Part shown: piece by piece, positions 24,823-33,220 of the stretch
Layout: each line of letters begins with the position of its first letter
How positions within the stretch are numbered: position 1 is the stretch's first letter
Assembly: GCF_023101085.1 (NCBI RefSeq)
Contig: NZ_CP064703.1
Coordinates: forward strand, 8,344,501 to 8,408,500
Direction: 5' to 3'
DNA length: 64,000 bases
Source: Bradyrhizobium sp. 170
GTDB lineage: Bacteria; Pseudomonadota; Alphaproteobacteria; Rhizobiales; Xanthobacteraceae
Notes under the pieces: model-generated
The model's database searches: none
What the model was told of the DNA's origin: nothing
Seen by the model: the letters and a program-made list of their open reading frames with translations, nothing else
Position numbers and translations under genes: made by a program

Positions 24823-26613
24823 TCACCCCTCCCGGTACCAGCTCGCGAGCTGCCACAGATCGTTGTCCCAGCCCGAGATATGCACCGTCAGCTTGCCGCT
24901 GAGCGCCGCGACCCGGGTTCGGGAGACGATGGGCTGGATGTAATTGTCTGTCACGACGAGGTCGTTGAGCTTGATGAACAACGCCGCGCGCTTCACCGCG
25001 TCGAGCTCCCGTTCGACCTGCTTGTAGATCTCGTCATATTCCTTGCTTTGCCAGCGCGAGACATTGCGCCCCTGCCACTTGTTTTCCTTGTTCGCCACCT
25101 GCCACGACACATACTGGTTCATGAAGAACTGCGGATCGGCCTGCGGCATGGTGGTGTTGTACATCTGCGCGTCGCAATAGAAATGCGGGTAGGTGTCGGG
25201 ATTGGCGGCGTCGGAGGAGAAGAACACCGATCCCACCACCGACTTCAGTTCGACGTCGATGCCCGCTTTCTGGCACGCCTGCTTGACGATGGCCTGGGTC
25301 TTCTGCCGGGGCGCGTTGATCGAGGTCTGGAACACGAACTTCAGCGGCTTGCCGTCCTTGGCGCGAATGCCGTCGCCGCCTTTTTTCCAGCCGGCGGCCT
25401 CGAGGATCTGGTTGGCCTTCTCGATGTTGAATTCGAACCTGGTGTTCTTCGACCGGAAGCGTTCCGGGTTGTTGAGAAAGTTCGCGGTGGCCAGCGCCGT
25501 GCGGCCATAGATGAATTTCTCGATCGAGGCGCGATCGATCAGGAGATTGATGGCCTGGCGCACGGCCGGATCGCTGAACAGCGGATGTTTGGTCTTGATG
25601 CTGGCGCGCTCGCCATCGACCTCGACTGAGGGATCGGTCGAGTTGAGCGACATGAATTCGACATTGCCTGACGTCGTGATGTTCACCCTGCCCTTTCCGG
25701 CGGCCTCCAGCTTCAGCAGGATCTCCTCTTCGACCAGCATGTTCCAGGCATAGTCATATTCGCCGGTCTGCAGCACCGCGCGCGCCGCCGACACCGCGTC
25801 GCCGCCGCCCTTGACCTCCACCTCGTCGAAATGCGGCCGGTTGGCGACGTGGTAGTTGGGATTGATCCTGGCGCGGATCATGTCGCCCGGCTTGAAATCC
25901 ACGAACAGATAAGGGCCAGTGCCGACCGGCTTAAGATTGTTCGGCGCCTCGCGCGACCTGGCGCCGACGTAATCCCTGAACAGGTGTTTTGGGATGATCA
26001 TGCCGTAGTTGCCGACAAAGGCATCGGCCCAGAACGGCGTCGGCTTGGCAAAAGTGAGGCGCACGGTGAAGTCGTCGATCTTCTCGACCGTGATGTCCTT
26101 GTAGTTGGCGATCGAGACGGCCGCGGTCTCCGGCGTTTTGGCATATTCCCAATTGAAGACGACATCGTCTGATGTGAACGGCATGCCGTCATGCCATTTG
26201 ACGCCGCGCTTCAGCTTCCAAACCACCGAGCGGCCGTCCTCGGCCAATCCATCATTCTCCTTGCTCGGAATCTCGGCAGCGAGGATCGGAACGAGGTTGC
26301 CGTCGCCATCCCATCCGGCCAGCGGCTCGTAAAAGATCCGGGAGCCTTCCTGGTCCTTGGTGCCGACGGCGAAATGCGGATTGAGCAGGGTCACGGCCTG
26401 CCAATACATCAGTTTCAGCACGCCGCCGCCGCCGGCCTTGGTCGGCTTGTAGGGAAGCGCGGTCGCAGCCATCGCAACCCCGGACCGGCTCAGCATCATC
26501 CCGGCCATCGGCGCCGAAAGGCCTACGGCAATCATTCGCTGGACAAATTCCCGCCGCGACAACCGGCCGGTCTTGACGTCTGCAATCAGGTCTCGAAGTT
26601 CCCGCTCTTTCAT
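24823..26613 (-). CDS. ABC transporter substrate-binding protein, family 5 (peptide/opine type)
   Basis: 596 residues. Twin-arginine-like signal in LSRREFVQRMIAVGLSAPMA, cleavage near VAMAATA. SBP family 5 hallmarks: WKLKRGVKWHDGMPFTSDDVVFNWEY, KPVGTGPYLFVDFKPGD and ADPQFFMNQY. It should deliver peptides, opines or similar solutes to a Dpp/Opp-type permease in the periplasm. No permease or ATPase gene is next to it, so it is an orphan in this window. Confidence 0.9.
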   Translation of the reverse strand: MKERELRDLIADVKTGRLSRREFVQRMIAVGLSAPMAGMMLSRSGVAMAATALPYKPTKAGGGGVLKLMYWQAVTLLNPHFAVGTKDQEGSRIFYEPLAGWDGDGNLVPILAAEIPSKENDGLAEDGRSVVWKLKRGVKWHDGMPFTSDDVVFNWEYAKTPETAAVSIANYKDITVEKIDDFTVRLTFAKPTPFWADAFVGNYGMIIPKHLFRDYVGARSREAPNNLKPVGTGPYLFVDFKPGDMIRARINPNYHVANRPHFDEVEVKGGGDAVSAARAVLQTGEYDYAWNMLVEEEILLKLEAAGKGRVNITTSGNVEFMSLNSTDPSVEVDGERASIKTKHPLFSDPAVRQAINLLIDRASIEKFIYGRTALATANFLNNPERFRSKNTRFEFNIEKANQILEAAGWKKGGDGIRAKDGKPLKFVFQTSINAPRQKTQAIVKQACQKAGIDVELKSVVGSVFFSSDAANPDTYPHFYCDAQMYNTTMPQADPQFFMNQYVSWQVANKENKWQGRNVSRWQSKEYDEIYKQVERELDAVKRAALFIKLNDLVVTDNYIQPIVSRTRVAALSGKLTVHISGWDNDLWQLASWYREG

Positions 26614-26990
26614 GGGCCGGCTCCCTCACTGGTGGTGAATGCCTGATCACGCTCGATCAAGGAAATGGATCAGGTCAGCGCGAACCTGTCAAAGCAGGAT
26701 ACGGGCCATCCCGTCATGGCAAGTCCATTTTTGCCAAGTCCAGCCGAGACAAGGTGACGCGGTGTCAGCCGGCACTGGGGATTACGGTGGCGGTGCATTC
26801 AATTGACACGTCACGCCTTCGCAGGCACTCGCGTGCCGCGCCGGAGAGAAGCGGCCGCGCATGTCTGATCGTGAGGACTCCGCTCGCATTGAAGCAGCAC
26901 TTCGCGCCGCACGGGCAAGCACCTCACGTCCGTTTCGTCGTTCGTCACCAGCCGCGAAGGTCGATTCTGGCGATCGCGTGGAACGGCGGA
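26614..26990. other. 377-base stretch without a recognised gene
   Basis: It includes the upstream region of the SBP gene on the minus strand, with the imperfect dyad TGATCACGCTCGATCA near 26644. A possible 80-residue reading frame (26861-27103, plus) overlaps the conserved small gene at 26991 and looks unconvincing. Confidence 0.4.
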
Positions 26991-27227
26991 TTACGCCTTC
27001 GGCTCCAATCCGGCCTGCGCCCCGGGCTCAACCATTTGGCGCGGCACTCCCTCTCCACTTATCGCGCGGTCCAGGGCGTCGATCAGCATCTGAATCTCGA
27101 TGAACTTGTTGCGGGCCCGTTCGGCCTTGTCGCGGTCGAAAGGAGCGGCCAGCACCTTCGCATGCATGTCCCTGTCCTCGATCATGCGTGCACGGGCTTT
27201 ATTCAGCGTTTCAAGTCGCTCGCTCAT
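26991..27227 (-). CDS. Small conserved cytoplasmic protein, unknown function
   Basis: 78 residues from the ATG at 27227. Highly charged and helical: MSERLETLNKARARMIEDRD, then FDRDKAERARNKFIEIQMLIDALDRAIS. It fits a two-helix hairpin. I recall near-identical short proteins in Bradyrhizobium genomes, with no assigned function. The open frame extends upstream but without a start that would be better placed. Confidence 0.65.
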   Translation of the reverse strand: MSERLETLNKARARMIEDRDMHAKVLAAPFDRDKAERARNKFIEIQMLIDALDRAISGEGVPRQMVEPGAQAGLEPKA

Positions 27228-27617
27228 TTTGGTTCTTTCAACAGAGGGATTGGCGCCACGCTGCCGGCGCGTGCTCATGCGTACACTGATCCAGCCACTG
27301 GCGCCATCGATCAATGGCGCGTCATCATCATCAGAGCATGCAAAGAAACCGTATCGCTCGCGCGATCCTCGCTTTCCTTCAACCTGTCCAACCAGCGACA
27401 GCCGCCGGTGCCGAAGCTGAAGGTTACGCCGGGGCCACCACTGTGGCGGGTCAAGCGGATTCGATCGGCGCGCCACCGTTTGAGCACGAACGTCCGGGAA
27501 CTCGTCACGCGCACGGTAGAACTACGGGTCAGAAAACACAGCTCTGCCGCAGTTCATCCGCGAAATGTCCACATCCGACTTCTATCCGGCGGGCCTTCAC
27601 CACATGGATGGAAGTTG
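27228..27617. other. 390-base stretch with a gene remnant
   Basis: No intact gene is seen. It holds the minus-strand fragment at 27390-27441 that matches the end of the gene at 28752. The rest is open in several frames but does not resemble a protein I know. Confidence 0.45.
27390..27441 (-). pseudogene. Remnant of the GGYRW-tail secreted protein family
   Basis: Read on the minus strand this encodes GGPGVTFSFGTGGCRW, nearly the C-terminus of the gene at 28752 (GGPGVTFSFGSGGYRW). The DNA agrees at roughly nine of ten positions over some 49 bases. No start, signal peptide or stop belongs to it, so it is a fragment. Confidence 0.6.
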
Positions 27618-28679
27618 ATGCGATATCTTTTCGCCGCCGTGATTGCTGTGTTCGTGATTGCGGTGGATTTTGAATGTTCCGACATCAGGTCGATATGGAT
27701 GGAACCATCTTTCGTCGTTGCCGAAGCGCAATCGGAACCTGCCACGACATCGAATTCGCACACTGGAACTGTGACCGCGTCCGTTGAGTCTTCGCTAGCG
27801 TTGGACGTCGTTGCCGCGCCATACGAGAAGGCAACGGCAGCCGACGCCGATGCTCATGCAGCCGCCTCGGTCGACAACGAGTCCAAGTCAGCGTCGGGAG
27901 ACAATGAGTCCAAGTCAGCGGATGTGATCTGCGAAACGGTCAAGACTGCCGCCGAGGAACACGATATTCCGATCGGATTTTTCGTGCGCCTGCTCTGGCA
28001 GGAAAGCAGGTTTCGTTCCGAAGAAGTCAGTTCGGCAGGCGCGCAGGGCATTGCGCAATTCATGCCGCAAACGGCCGTCGAAATGGGTCTGAGAAACCCG
28101 TTCGATCCGCTGCAGGCGATCCCTGCGTCGGCAAAATTTCTTCGCAAGCTCTATAATCAGTTCGGAAATCTCGGGCTTGCGGCGGCAGCGTATAATGCGG
28201 GCGGCGGCAGAATCGAGAAGTGGCTTTCGCGGCGCAGCTCGCTGCCTGCTGAAACGCGCGCTTACGTCAAGATCATCACCGGTCACAAGGCCGAAGCCTG
28301 GACTGCCGAAGAGAGCACCGTCCACATGCCGACCGATCTGCCAAAGAAAGCGCCATGCGAGGGCGTCGGCGGCCTGTCACGGCAAGACCAGACCGCCGCC
28401 GTGAATGTCGACCTGACGCCTTCCGCCAGCGCGATGTTGCGCAAGGCGGAAGCTGGCGAAGCCGAGGAAAGGAAGACCGCGGCCGCCAGGAGACTGCGCG
28501 TTGCCGCAGGTTCGGCGGCTCGACATGCCAGTGCGGCATCCCGAAAGACAAAAGCCCGCGCTGTGCTGCTGGCTGCAAAGGGATCTGCGCGTAAGCCGGG
28601 GAAACAAGCCGTGCGTCTCGCGTCGGAATCTTCGACCGCTGGCCGGACCAGGTCATCGAGGGCGGCACGGGAATTGTAA
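27618..28679 (+). CDS. Lytic transglycosylase (SLT domain) with basic C-terminal tail
   Basis: 353 residues from the ATG at 27618; the upstream open frame has no family match. N-terminal membrane or signal segment (RYLFAAVIAVFVIAVDF), an Ala/Ser-rich linker with a KSASGDNESKSA repeat, then the SLT domain: LLWQESRFRSEEVSSAGAQG with catalytic Glu, IAQFMPQTA, and AAAYNAGGGRIEKWL. It should cleave peptidoglycan in the periplasm. The last 100 residues are rich in Lys, Arg and Ala and might bind the wall or another polyanion. A terminator follows. Confidence 0.88.
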   Translation: MRYLFAAVIAVFVIAVDFECSDIRSIWMEPSFVVAEAQSEPATTSNSHTGTVTASVESSLALDVVAAPYEKATAADADAHAAASVDNESKSASGDNESKSADVICETVKTAAEEHDIPIGFFVRLLWQESRFRSEEVSSAGAQGIAQFMPQTAVEMGLRNPFDPLQAIPASAKFLRKLYNQFGNLGLAAAAYNAGGGRIEKWLSRRSSLPAETRAYVKIITGHKAEAWTAEESTVHMPTDLPKKAPCEGVGGLSRQDQTAAVNVDLTPSASAMLRKAEAGEAEERKTAAARRLRVAAGSAARHASAASRKTKARAVLLAAKGSARKPGKQAVRLASESSTAGRTRSSRAAREL

Positions 28680-28706
28680 CTATCGTCCATCTGTCGTTAA
28701 ACGAAA

Positions 28707-28736
28707 GAAGCCCGCGTCGCTCGCGGGCTTCCCTTG
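28707..28736. terminator. Bidirectional terminator
   Basis: GAAGCCCGCG and CGCGGGCTTC form a perfect 10-base stem around TCGCT. It lies between the convergent transglycosylase gene and the small secreted gene. A short pyrimidine tract follows on the plus strand. Confidence 0.75.
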
Positions 28737-28751
28737 TCTCATCGGTTCATC

Positions 28752-29084
28752 CTACCAGCGATAGCCGCCGCTGCCGAAGCTGAAGGTTACGCCGGGCCCG
28801 CCGCCGTAGTAGCGGGGACCGTAGCCGCCATAGTAGCGCGGACCGTAATAGCCGTACCGGCGCGGGGCGTAGTAGTTGTAGCTCCCGTAATACGGCCGGT
28901 AGTGACGGTGGCCCCAGTGGCGATGGCGGTATTGCGCGCTGATGTCGGTCGGAGATTGCCTGGCAATCCGGGATTCATCCGTCGAGGATTTCGACTTCAC
29001 CGCGTTGTCGGCGGCGTAGGCCGCGGAACCTCCCATCACAGCGGCGGTACCAACGGCAAACACGATAGCTAGTTTCTTCATCAT
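28752..29084 (-). CDS. Small secreted Tyr/Gly/Arg-rich protein
   Basis: 110 residues from the ATG at 29084 (GGAG ahead). Signal peptide ends near AAYAADN. The mature part is made of Tyr-, Arg- and Gly-rich repeats (GYYGPRYYGGYGPRYYGGGP) and ends in GVTFSFGSGGYRW, a tail I recall from Bradyrhizobium secreted proteins. Function unknown. A fragment of a paralogue lies at 27390. Confidence 0.75.
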   Translation of the reverse strand: MMKKLAIVFAVGTAAVMGGSAAYAADNAVKSKSSTDESRIARQSPTDISAQYRHRHWGHRHYRPYYGSYNYYAPRRYGYYGPRYYGGYGPRYYGGGPGVTFSFGSGGYRW

Positions 29085-29248
29085 CGAACTCCAGTGAAAC
29101 GTGTCGGGGCTAACCGGCCGGCGCGCGCGACGTTCCGGCGTGCGACATAAAGACCTCCCTCGTTGCTTGAACGAATGTTCATGTAGATCAACGCGTCTGC
29201 GACGAGAGTAGCGTTGTTCGATCATGCGCGCGGACGTAAAGATCTGCG

Positions 29249-29554
29249 ATGATCGAAAAGCAGCGACAGTGCAGATGTGGCGCGATCTATTATCGCATCG
29301 AAGCGATGGCGCCCTCGCGCGAGATCGATAGTTTTGAATGCACGGTTTGCGGTGCGACCCTCGAGAAGTGGGATACCGCGTGGGTGCCGACCTATCGATT
29401 GATCGTGGAGCCTGCGATCGAGATCGTGAAGCCGACGATCGAGATCGCAGAGCCTGCGATCGAGATCGCAGAGCCTGCGATCGAGACCGAGCAGCAGGTC
29501 GACACGGGCGCGCAGACCGGCGACTGCAACGCTATTGCACCGGACCGATCGTAA
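29249..29554 (+). CDS. Small zinc-ribbon-like protein with 7-residue tandem repeats
   Basis: 101 residues. The N-terminus has CRCGAIYYRIEAM and, 20 residues on, CTVCGATLEKW: two CxC/CxxC knuckles that fit a zinc ribbon. Then come four 7-residue repeats (EPAIEIV, KPTIEIA, EPAIEIA, EPAIETE; bases 29408-29491). No known function. The last 23 bases overlap the convergent gene at 29532. Confidence 0.65.
   Translation: MIEKQRQCRCGAIYYRIEAMAPSREIDSFECTVCGATLEKWDTAWVPTYRLIVEPAIEIVKPTIEIAEPAIEIAEPAIETEQQVDTGAQTGDCNAIAPDRS
29408..29491 (+). repeat. Four 21-base tandem repeats inside a coding region
   Basis: The unit is GAGCCTGCGATCGAGATCGC plus one base, four copies with few changes (the second begins AAGCCGACG). 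It keeps the reading frame and yields the EPAIEIA heptads of the zinc-ribbon-like protein. Confidence 0.8.
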
Positions 29555-30038
29555 CCGCGATCGTATCCGGCGCCACACCACTCACCTGCAGCACGACCGG
29601 GCTTGCGTCGAGATCGAGCCGAACGCTCTTGCGCACGCCCGGGCAATCGCTGCGACCGGTGCTGCCGACGGAGCGGGCGTAGCGGCCGTTCTGGATCACG
29701 TCGATCCAGGCGTCCTCGGACAGCGTGATCTGGTAGACGCCGGGCTTGGCCAGCGCGGGCAATCGCACCATGCCGCCATGCCACTGCTCCGTTCGCGGCT
29801 TGCGCTCCGGCGGCATTTCGAAGGAGGCTTGCGCCGCCGGCTGCAGGCGAATGACCAGCGCGCCCGCCGGCAGCGCCGATAGCGCCTCGCCGGCCGCAAT
29901 CGTCGTCTTGCCGGTTGCCGCGAACGCCACGCGCTCACCCGCGAGCGGCCATGCGAATTTTTCGCAGCCGTCGTCGGCGGCCTCGGCCGGTCCGAGCAAA
30001 GCGAGCAGCGCAATGGCGACGAGGCCTGAGCGGAGCAT
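29532..30038 (-). CDS. Secreted protein of unknown function
   Basis: 168 residues from the ATG at 30038, with AGGGG ahead. Signal peptide ends near AEAADDG. The mature part has FAWPLAGERVAFAATGKTT, QWHGGMVRLPALAKPGVYQ and DCPGVRKSVRLDLD, and looks like a beta-rich periplasmic domain with one disulfide. It follows the broken ModA-like gene by ten bases and is probably the last gene of the tup operon, though a link to tungstate is not shown. Confidence 0.65.
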   Translation of the reverse strand: MLRSGLVAIALLALLGPAEAADDGCEKFAWPLAGERVAFAATGKTTIAAGEALSALPAGALVIRLQPAAQASFEMPPERKPRTEQWHGGMVRLPALAKPGVYQITLSEDAWIDVIQNGRYARSVGSTGRSDCPGVRKSVRLDLDASPVVLQVSGVAPDTIAVTIGPVQ

Positions 30039-30048
30039 CGAAAATCCC

Positions 30049-30866
30049 CTATTGCGGCAGAGCGGGCGCGGCAAAACCGTGCTTTGCGAGCATACGCTGG
30101 CCTTCCGCCGAGAGAATGAACATTGCGAATTGATACGCCGGCGCCGAGGCGCCGTTCATCACGGTCAGGCCGTAATCGGCGCCGACCGCGAGCGCATCGG
30201 GCAATGCGACGATCTGCTGCGCCGGATTCTCGCGCTGCGCGGCGAGCGCGCTGGTGCAATATGTCAGGAGGTCAGGAAGATATCGGCGGCGCCTTGCGTG
30301 ACGAGCTCGCCATAGATCGAGCGGCCCTGCGGCGCGGGCGGGCTCGTGGCCCCGCCGGTGAGTTGCAGCGCTTTCTTCTCGAGCGTGGCCGAGGCGCCTG
30401 CCTTGAGCTTCTCGGCTTTGCGAAAAACCTCCCAGGCGTAATCGCCCGACGGATCGGCCTTCGGCGTCGAGGTGCCGAGTTTCACTTGCGGGTCGAGCAT
30501 ACGATCCAAGAGCGCGGCCGGCGTAACCTCGAGGCCGGGCCGCGCCAGCGCGCACAGCCGGTTGCGCGCGAACAGCACCACGGGGCCGCTGCGCTTCTCC
30601 GCGGCCAGCGCCTGCGGGTGCTCCATATTAGCGGAGGCGAACACCTCTGCTTTGGCGCCAGTGGCGATCTCGTCTTTCAACAGACCGGATGCGCCGAACT
30701 TCGCCTGCACCTTGCCGAGGCCTGCGGCTTCGAAAGCTTTTGCCGTCTCAGTCAGCGCCGCGCGCAGGCTGCCGGCGGCGTGAAGCAAGACTGTTTCCTC
30801 TGCCATGGCAGGCGCCGTCATGATCGCGAGAGCCGCAAGGGCAACCAAAAGCCGCGGCCGTATCAC
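30049..30866 (-). pseudogene. ModA-like second substrate-binding protein, frameshifted by an 8-base duplication
   Basis: The first frame gives a signal peptide and a binding-protein body (LLHAAGSLRAALTETAKAFE, FGASGLLKDEIATGAKAEVF) up to GAADIFLTS and a stop at 30264. The rest (YCTSALAAQRENPAQQIV, then GLTVMNGASAPAYQFAMFIL) continues in another frame to 30049. At the break TGTCAGGA (30262-30269) is followed by GGTCAGGA (30270-30277): one extra 8-base unit. Without it the frame reads through as DIFLTYCTSAL. It starts with GTG overlapping the tupA stop (GTGA, 30863-30866). Confidence 0.8.
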
Positions 30867-31696
30867 GCGCCGGAATCGCTGGCGTTGGGATAGAACAACT
30901 GCTCGCCGTTGATCTTGTAGTCGGCGATGGCCTTCTGGCCCTCCGACGACACCAGCCAGTCGATCAACTGCTGGCCGAGATCCTTCTTGACGCTCGGATG
31001 CTTCTCCGGGTTCACCAGCATGACGCCATACTGGTTGAACAAGCGCTTGTCGCCTTCGACCGCGATTGCGAGATCGCCGCGGTTCTTGAACGACAGCCAG
31101 GTGCCGCGATCGGCGAGCACATAGGCGTTGGAGGCCGACGCGGTGTTGAGCGCCGCGCCCATGCCCTGCCCGATTTCCTTGTACCAGGGGCCCTTGTCCT
31201 TGGCGATGTCGATGCCGGCGACCTTCCAGAGGTTGAGTTCAGCCTGATGCGTGCCTGATTTGTCGCCGCGCGAGATGAAGTCGGCGCCCTTGGCCTTGAT
31301 CGCGCCGAGGGCTGCGACGATATCCTTCGAGCCCTTGATGCCGGCCGGATCGCCCTTCGGGCCGATCAGGACGAAGTCGTTGTACATCACGGGATAGCGC
31401 TTGACGCCAAAGCCTTCGGCGAGAAACTTTTCCTCCGCAGGTTTGGCGTGGACGAACACCACGTCGGCATCGCCGCGGCGCGCAGTATCGAGCGCCTGCC
31501 CGGTGCCCTGCGCCACCACCTTCACGTCGATGCCGGTCTTGGCCTTGAACATCGGCAGGATCTGGCCGAACAGGCCGGAATCCTGCGTCGAGGTGGTCGA
31601 GGCCACCACGATCGATTTCTCCTCTGCGGAGGCGTGGCCTGCGAATACGAGAGTGGCGGTCGCCGCAATCAGCAAACGGCGCGTGAGCATGTTCAT
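30863..31696 (-). CDS. tupA: Tungstate-type ABC transporter substrate-binding protein TupA
   Basis: 277 residues from the ATG at 31696, with AAGGA nine bases ahead; a Met six codons upstream is less well placed. Signal peptide ends near GHASAEE. The TupA signature is present: VASTTSTQDSGLF, AQGTGQALDTARRGDADVVF, and SRGDKSGTHQAE. It should bind tungstate (or molybdate) in the periplasm. Same operon as the ATPase (17-base gap) and permease upstream, and coupled with the broken ModA-like gene downstream. Confidence 0.87.
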   Translation of the reverse strand: MNMLTRRLLIAATATLVFAGHASAEEKSIVVASTTSTQDSGLFGQILPMFKAKTGIDVKVVAQGTGQALDTARRGDADVVFVHAKPAEEKFLAEGFGVKRYPVMYNDFVLIGPKGDPAGIKGSKDIVAALGAIKAKGADFISRGDKSGTHQAELNLWKVAGIDIAKDKGPWYKEIGQGMGAALNTASASNAYVLADRGTWLSFKNRGDLAIAVEGDKRLFNQYGVMLVNPEKHPSVKKDLGQQLIDWLVSSEGQKAIADYKINGEQLFYPNASDSGA

Positions 31697-31713
31697 GGGG
31701 TGTTTTCCTTCCA

Positions 31714-32442
31714 TTAAACCAATAGTTCGCCCGCGAGGAATGTTTTGGCCTCGCCGGTTTGCGGCCTATCGAAGAACGACGCGGCGGCGGCGGTTTCCAC
31801 GATGCGGCCGCGGTGAAGCATGACAATGTCGCCGGCGAGTCTGCGCGCTTCGCCGAGATCATGGGTCGCCATCACGACCTTGATGTTGCGTGCACTTACC
31901 GCGCGGATGATGTCTTCCACCGCCTTGGTGGCGGTGGGATCGAGGCTCGCGGTCGGCTCGTCGAGGAACAGCACCGCTGGATCGCGCGCGAGCGCCCGCG
32001 CCAACGCCAGCCGCTGCTGCTCTCCGCCGGATAATCTGCGCGCGGCGCGGTCCGCAAGATGACCAAGACTGACCAGTTCGAGCAGTTCGCTGATGCGGCG
32101 CGCATGCTCCACGCGCGGGATGCCGGCGGCGCGCAGCGCGAAGCGGATATTGGCAGCGGCGCTGCGGCGGAGCATCGCCGGGCGCTGAAACACGATCGCG
32201 CGCTTCAGCGGCGGGACATTTTCCATGCCGCCCCAGGTGATGCGTCCACGCGAAGGCGCGAGCAGCCCCATCGCCACGCGCAGCAGCGTGGATTTCCCCG
32301 AACCGTTCGGGCCGATCAGCACCGTGGGCGGACCCGGCGCCAGCGTCAGCGCGATATCGTCGAGGATCGTAACACCGCCTGCCGTCACCATAACGCCATC
32401 GAATACAATAGGCAGTTCGCTCGAAGGCGCGCGCATGGTCAT
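31714..32442 (-). CDS. tupC: ABC transporter ATP-binding protein TupC-like
   Basis: 242 residues. Walker A IGPNGSGKST, Q-loop VFQRPAML, signature LSGGEQQRLALARAL, Walker B AVLFLDEPTASLD and the switch His in MATHDLGE. It overlaps the permease gene by ATGA (32439-32442). It drives uptake of the TupA ligand. Naming follows its operon partners. Confidence 0.88.
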   Translation of the reverse strand: MTMRAPSSELPIVFDGVMVTAGGVTILDDIALTLAPGPPTVLIGPNGSGKSTLLRVAMGLLAPSRGRITWGGMENVPPLKRAIVFQRPAMLRRSAAANIRFALRAAGIPRVEHARRISELLELVSLGHLADRAARRLSGGEQQRLALARALARDPAVLFLDEPTASLDPTATKAVEDIIRAVSARNIKVVMATHDLGEARRLAGDIVMLHRGRIVETAAAASFFDRPQTGEAKTFLAGELLV

Positions 32443-33131
32443 CCCGCCAGTCGTTCGCCGGCGCGGCGGGCGGTCCAGGCCAGCGCGTTGACGGCGATCA
32501 CGATCGCGATCAGCACGAGGCCGAGGCCGACCGCGAGCGGCAGGTCGCCCTTGGAAGTTTCCAGCGCAATCGCCGTCGTCATCGTGCGGGTAAAGCCTTC
32601 GATATTGCCGCCGACGATGATGATGGCGCCGACCTCCGCCGCCGCACGGCCGAACCCGGCGAGCAGCGCGGTAACGAGGCTGAAGCGCGCATCCCAGATC
32701 AGCGCCGTGACCCGCCCGAGCGGGCCGAGATTCATCGCGGTGAGTTCGTCGCGGTATTCGATCCAGAGATCCTCGATGGTCTGGCGCGTCAGTGCAGCTA
32801 TGATCGGGGTGACCAGCACGGACTGCGCGATGATCATGGCGCCCGCCGTGAACAACAGGCCGAACGCGCCGAGCGGCCCGGAGCGCGACAGCGCCAGATA
32901 CACCGCAAGACCGACGACGACCGGCGGCAGGCCCATAAGTGCGTTGAGCAGGACGATGACGCCCTGGCGCCCGGGGAATTTCGTCAGCGCAATCCAGGCA
33001 CCCAGGGGAATGCCGATCAGCGCGGCCAGCGCCACCGCTGACAGGCTCACATAGAGCGACAGCCGCACGATGGCGAACAGCGCGGGATCGCCACTGAGCA
33101 CGAGTTGAAGGGCTGTTGCGTCGCTGGGCAT
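32439..33131 (-). CDS. tupB: ABC transporter permease TupB-like
   Basis: 230 residues from the ATG at 33131; the upstream extension to 33209 is not hydrophobic and overlaps the promoter. About five helices. The EAA-type loop reads GPLGRVTALIWDARFSLVTALLAGFGRAAAEVGA. It is closest to the tungstate/molybdate type permeases. First gene of the tup operon and divergent from the regulator at 33221. Confidence 0.87.
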   Translation of the reverse strand: MPSDATALQLVLSGDPALFAIVRLSLYVSLSAVALAALIGIPLGAWIALTKFPGRQGVIVLLNALMGLPPVVVGLAVYLALSRSGPLGAFGLLFTAGAMIIAQSVLVTPIIAALTRQTIEDLWIEYRDELTAMNLGPLGRVTALIWDARFSLVTALLAGFGRAAAEVGAIIIVGGNIEGFTRTMTTAIALETSKGDLPLAVGLGLVLIAIVIAVNALAWTARRAGERLAG

Positions 33132-33220
33132 GGAAATTCCGTTCGGCAGACATCTTGCGCAGATGGGGCCAATATGGTCAATTTTCGTAACATCTGCATT
33201 CATATGCATATAGGGTGCCT
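33132..33220. promoter_or_regulatory. Divergent tup promoter region
   Basis: On the minus strand TTGACC, 18 bases, then CAAGAT could be a -35/-10 pair for tupB. The perfect palindrome ATATGCATAT (33202-33211) lies ten bases before the regulator's ATG and could be an operator. No canonical ModE box was recognised. Confidence 0.4.

Noticed and set aside
26861..27103. Possible small gene, plus strand
   Set aside because: No ribosome site, overlaps a conserved small gene on the other strand, and its second half is Arg/Pro-rich frame noise.
29408..29491. CRISPR-like array
   Set aside because: The repeats are contiguous without spacers, keep the reading frame and encode heptads; no cas genes are near. 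No CRISPR array was found anywhere in the window.
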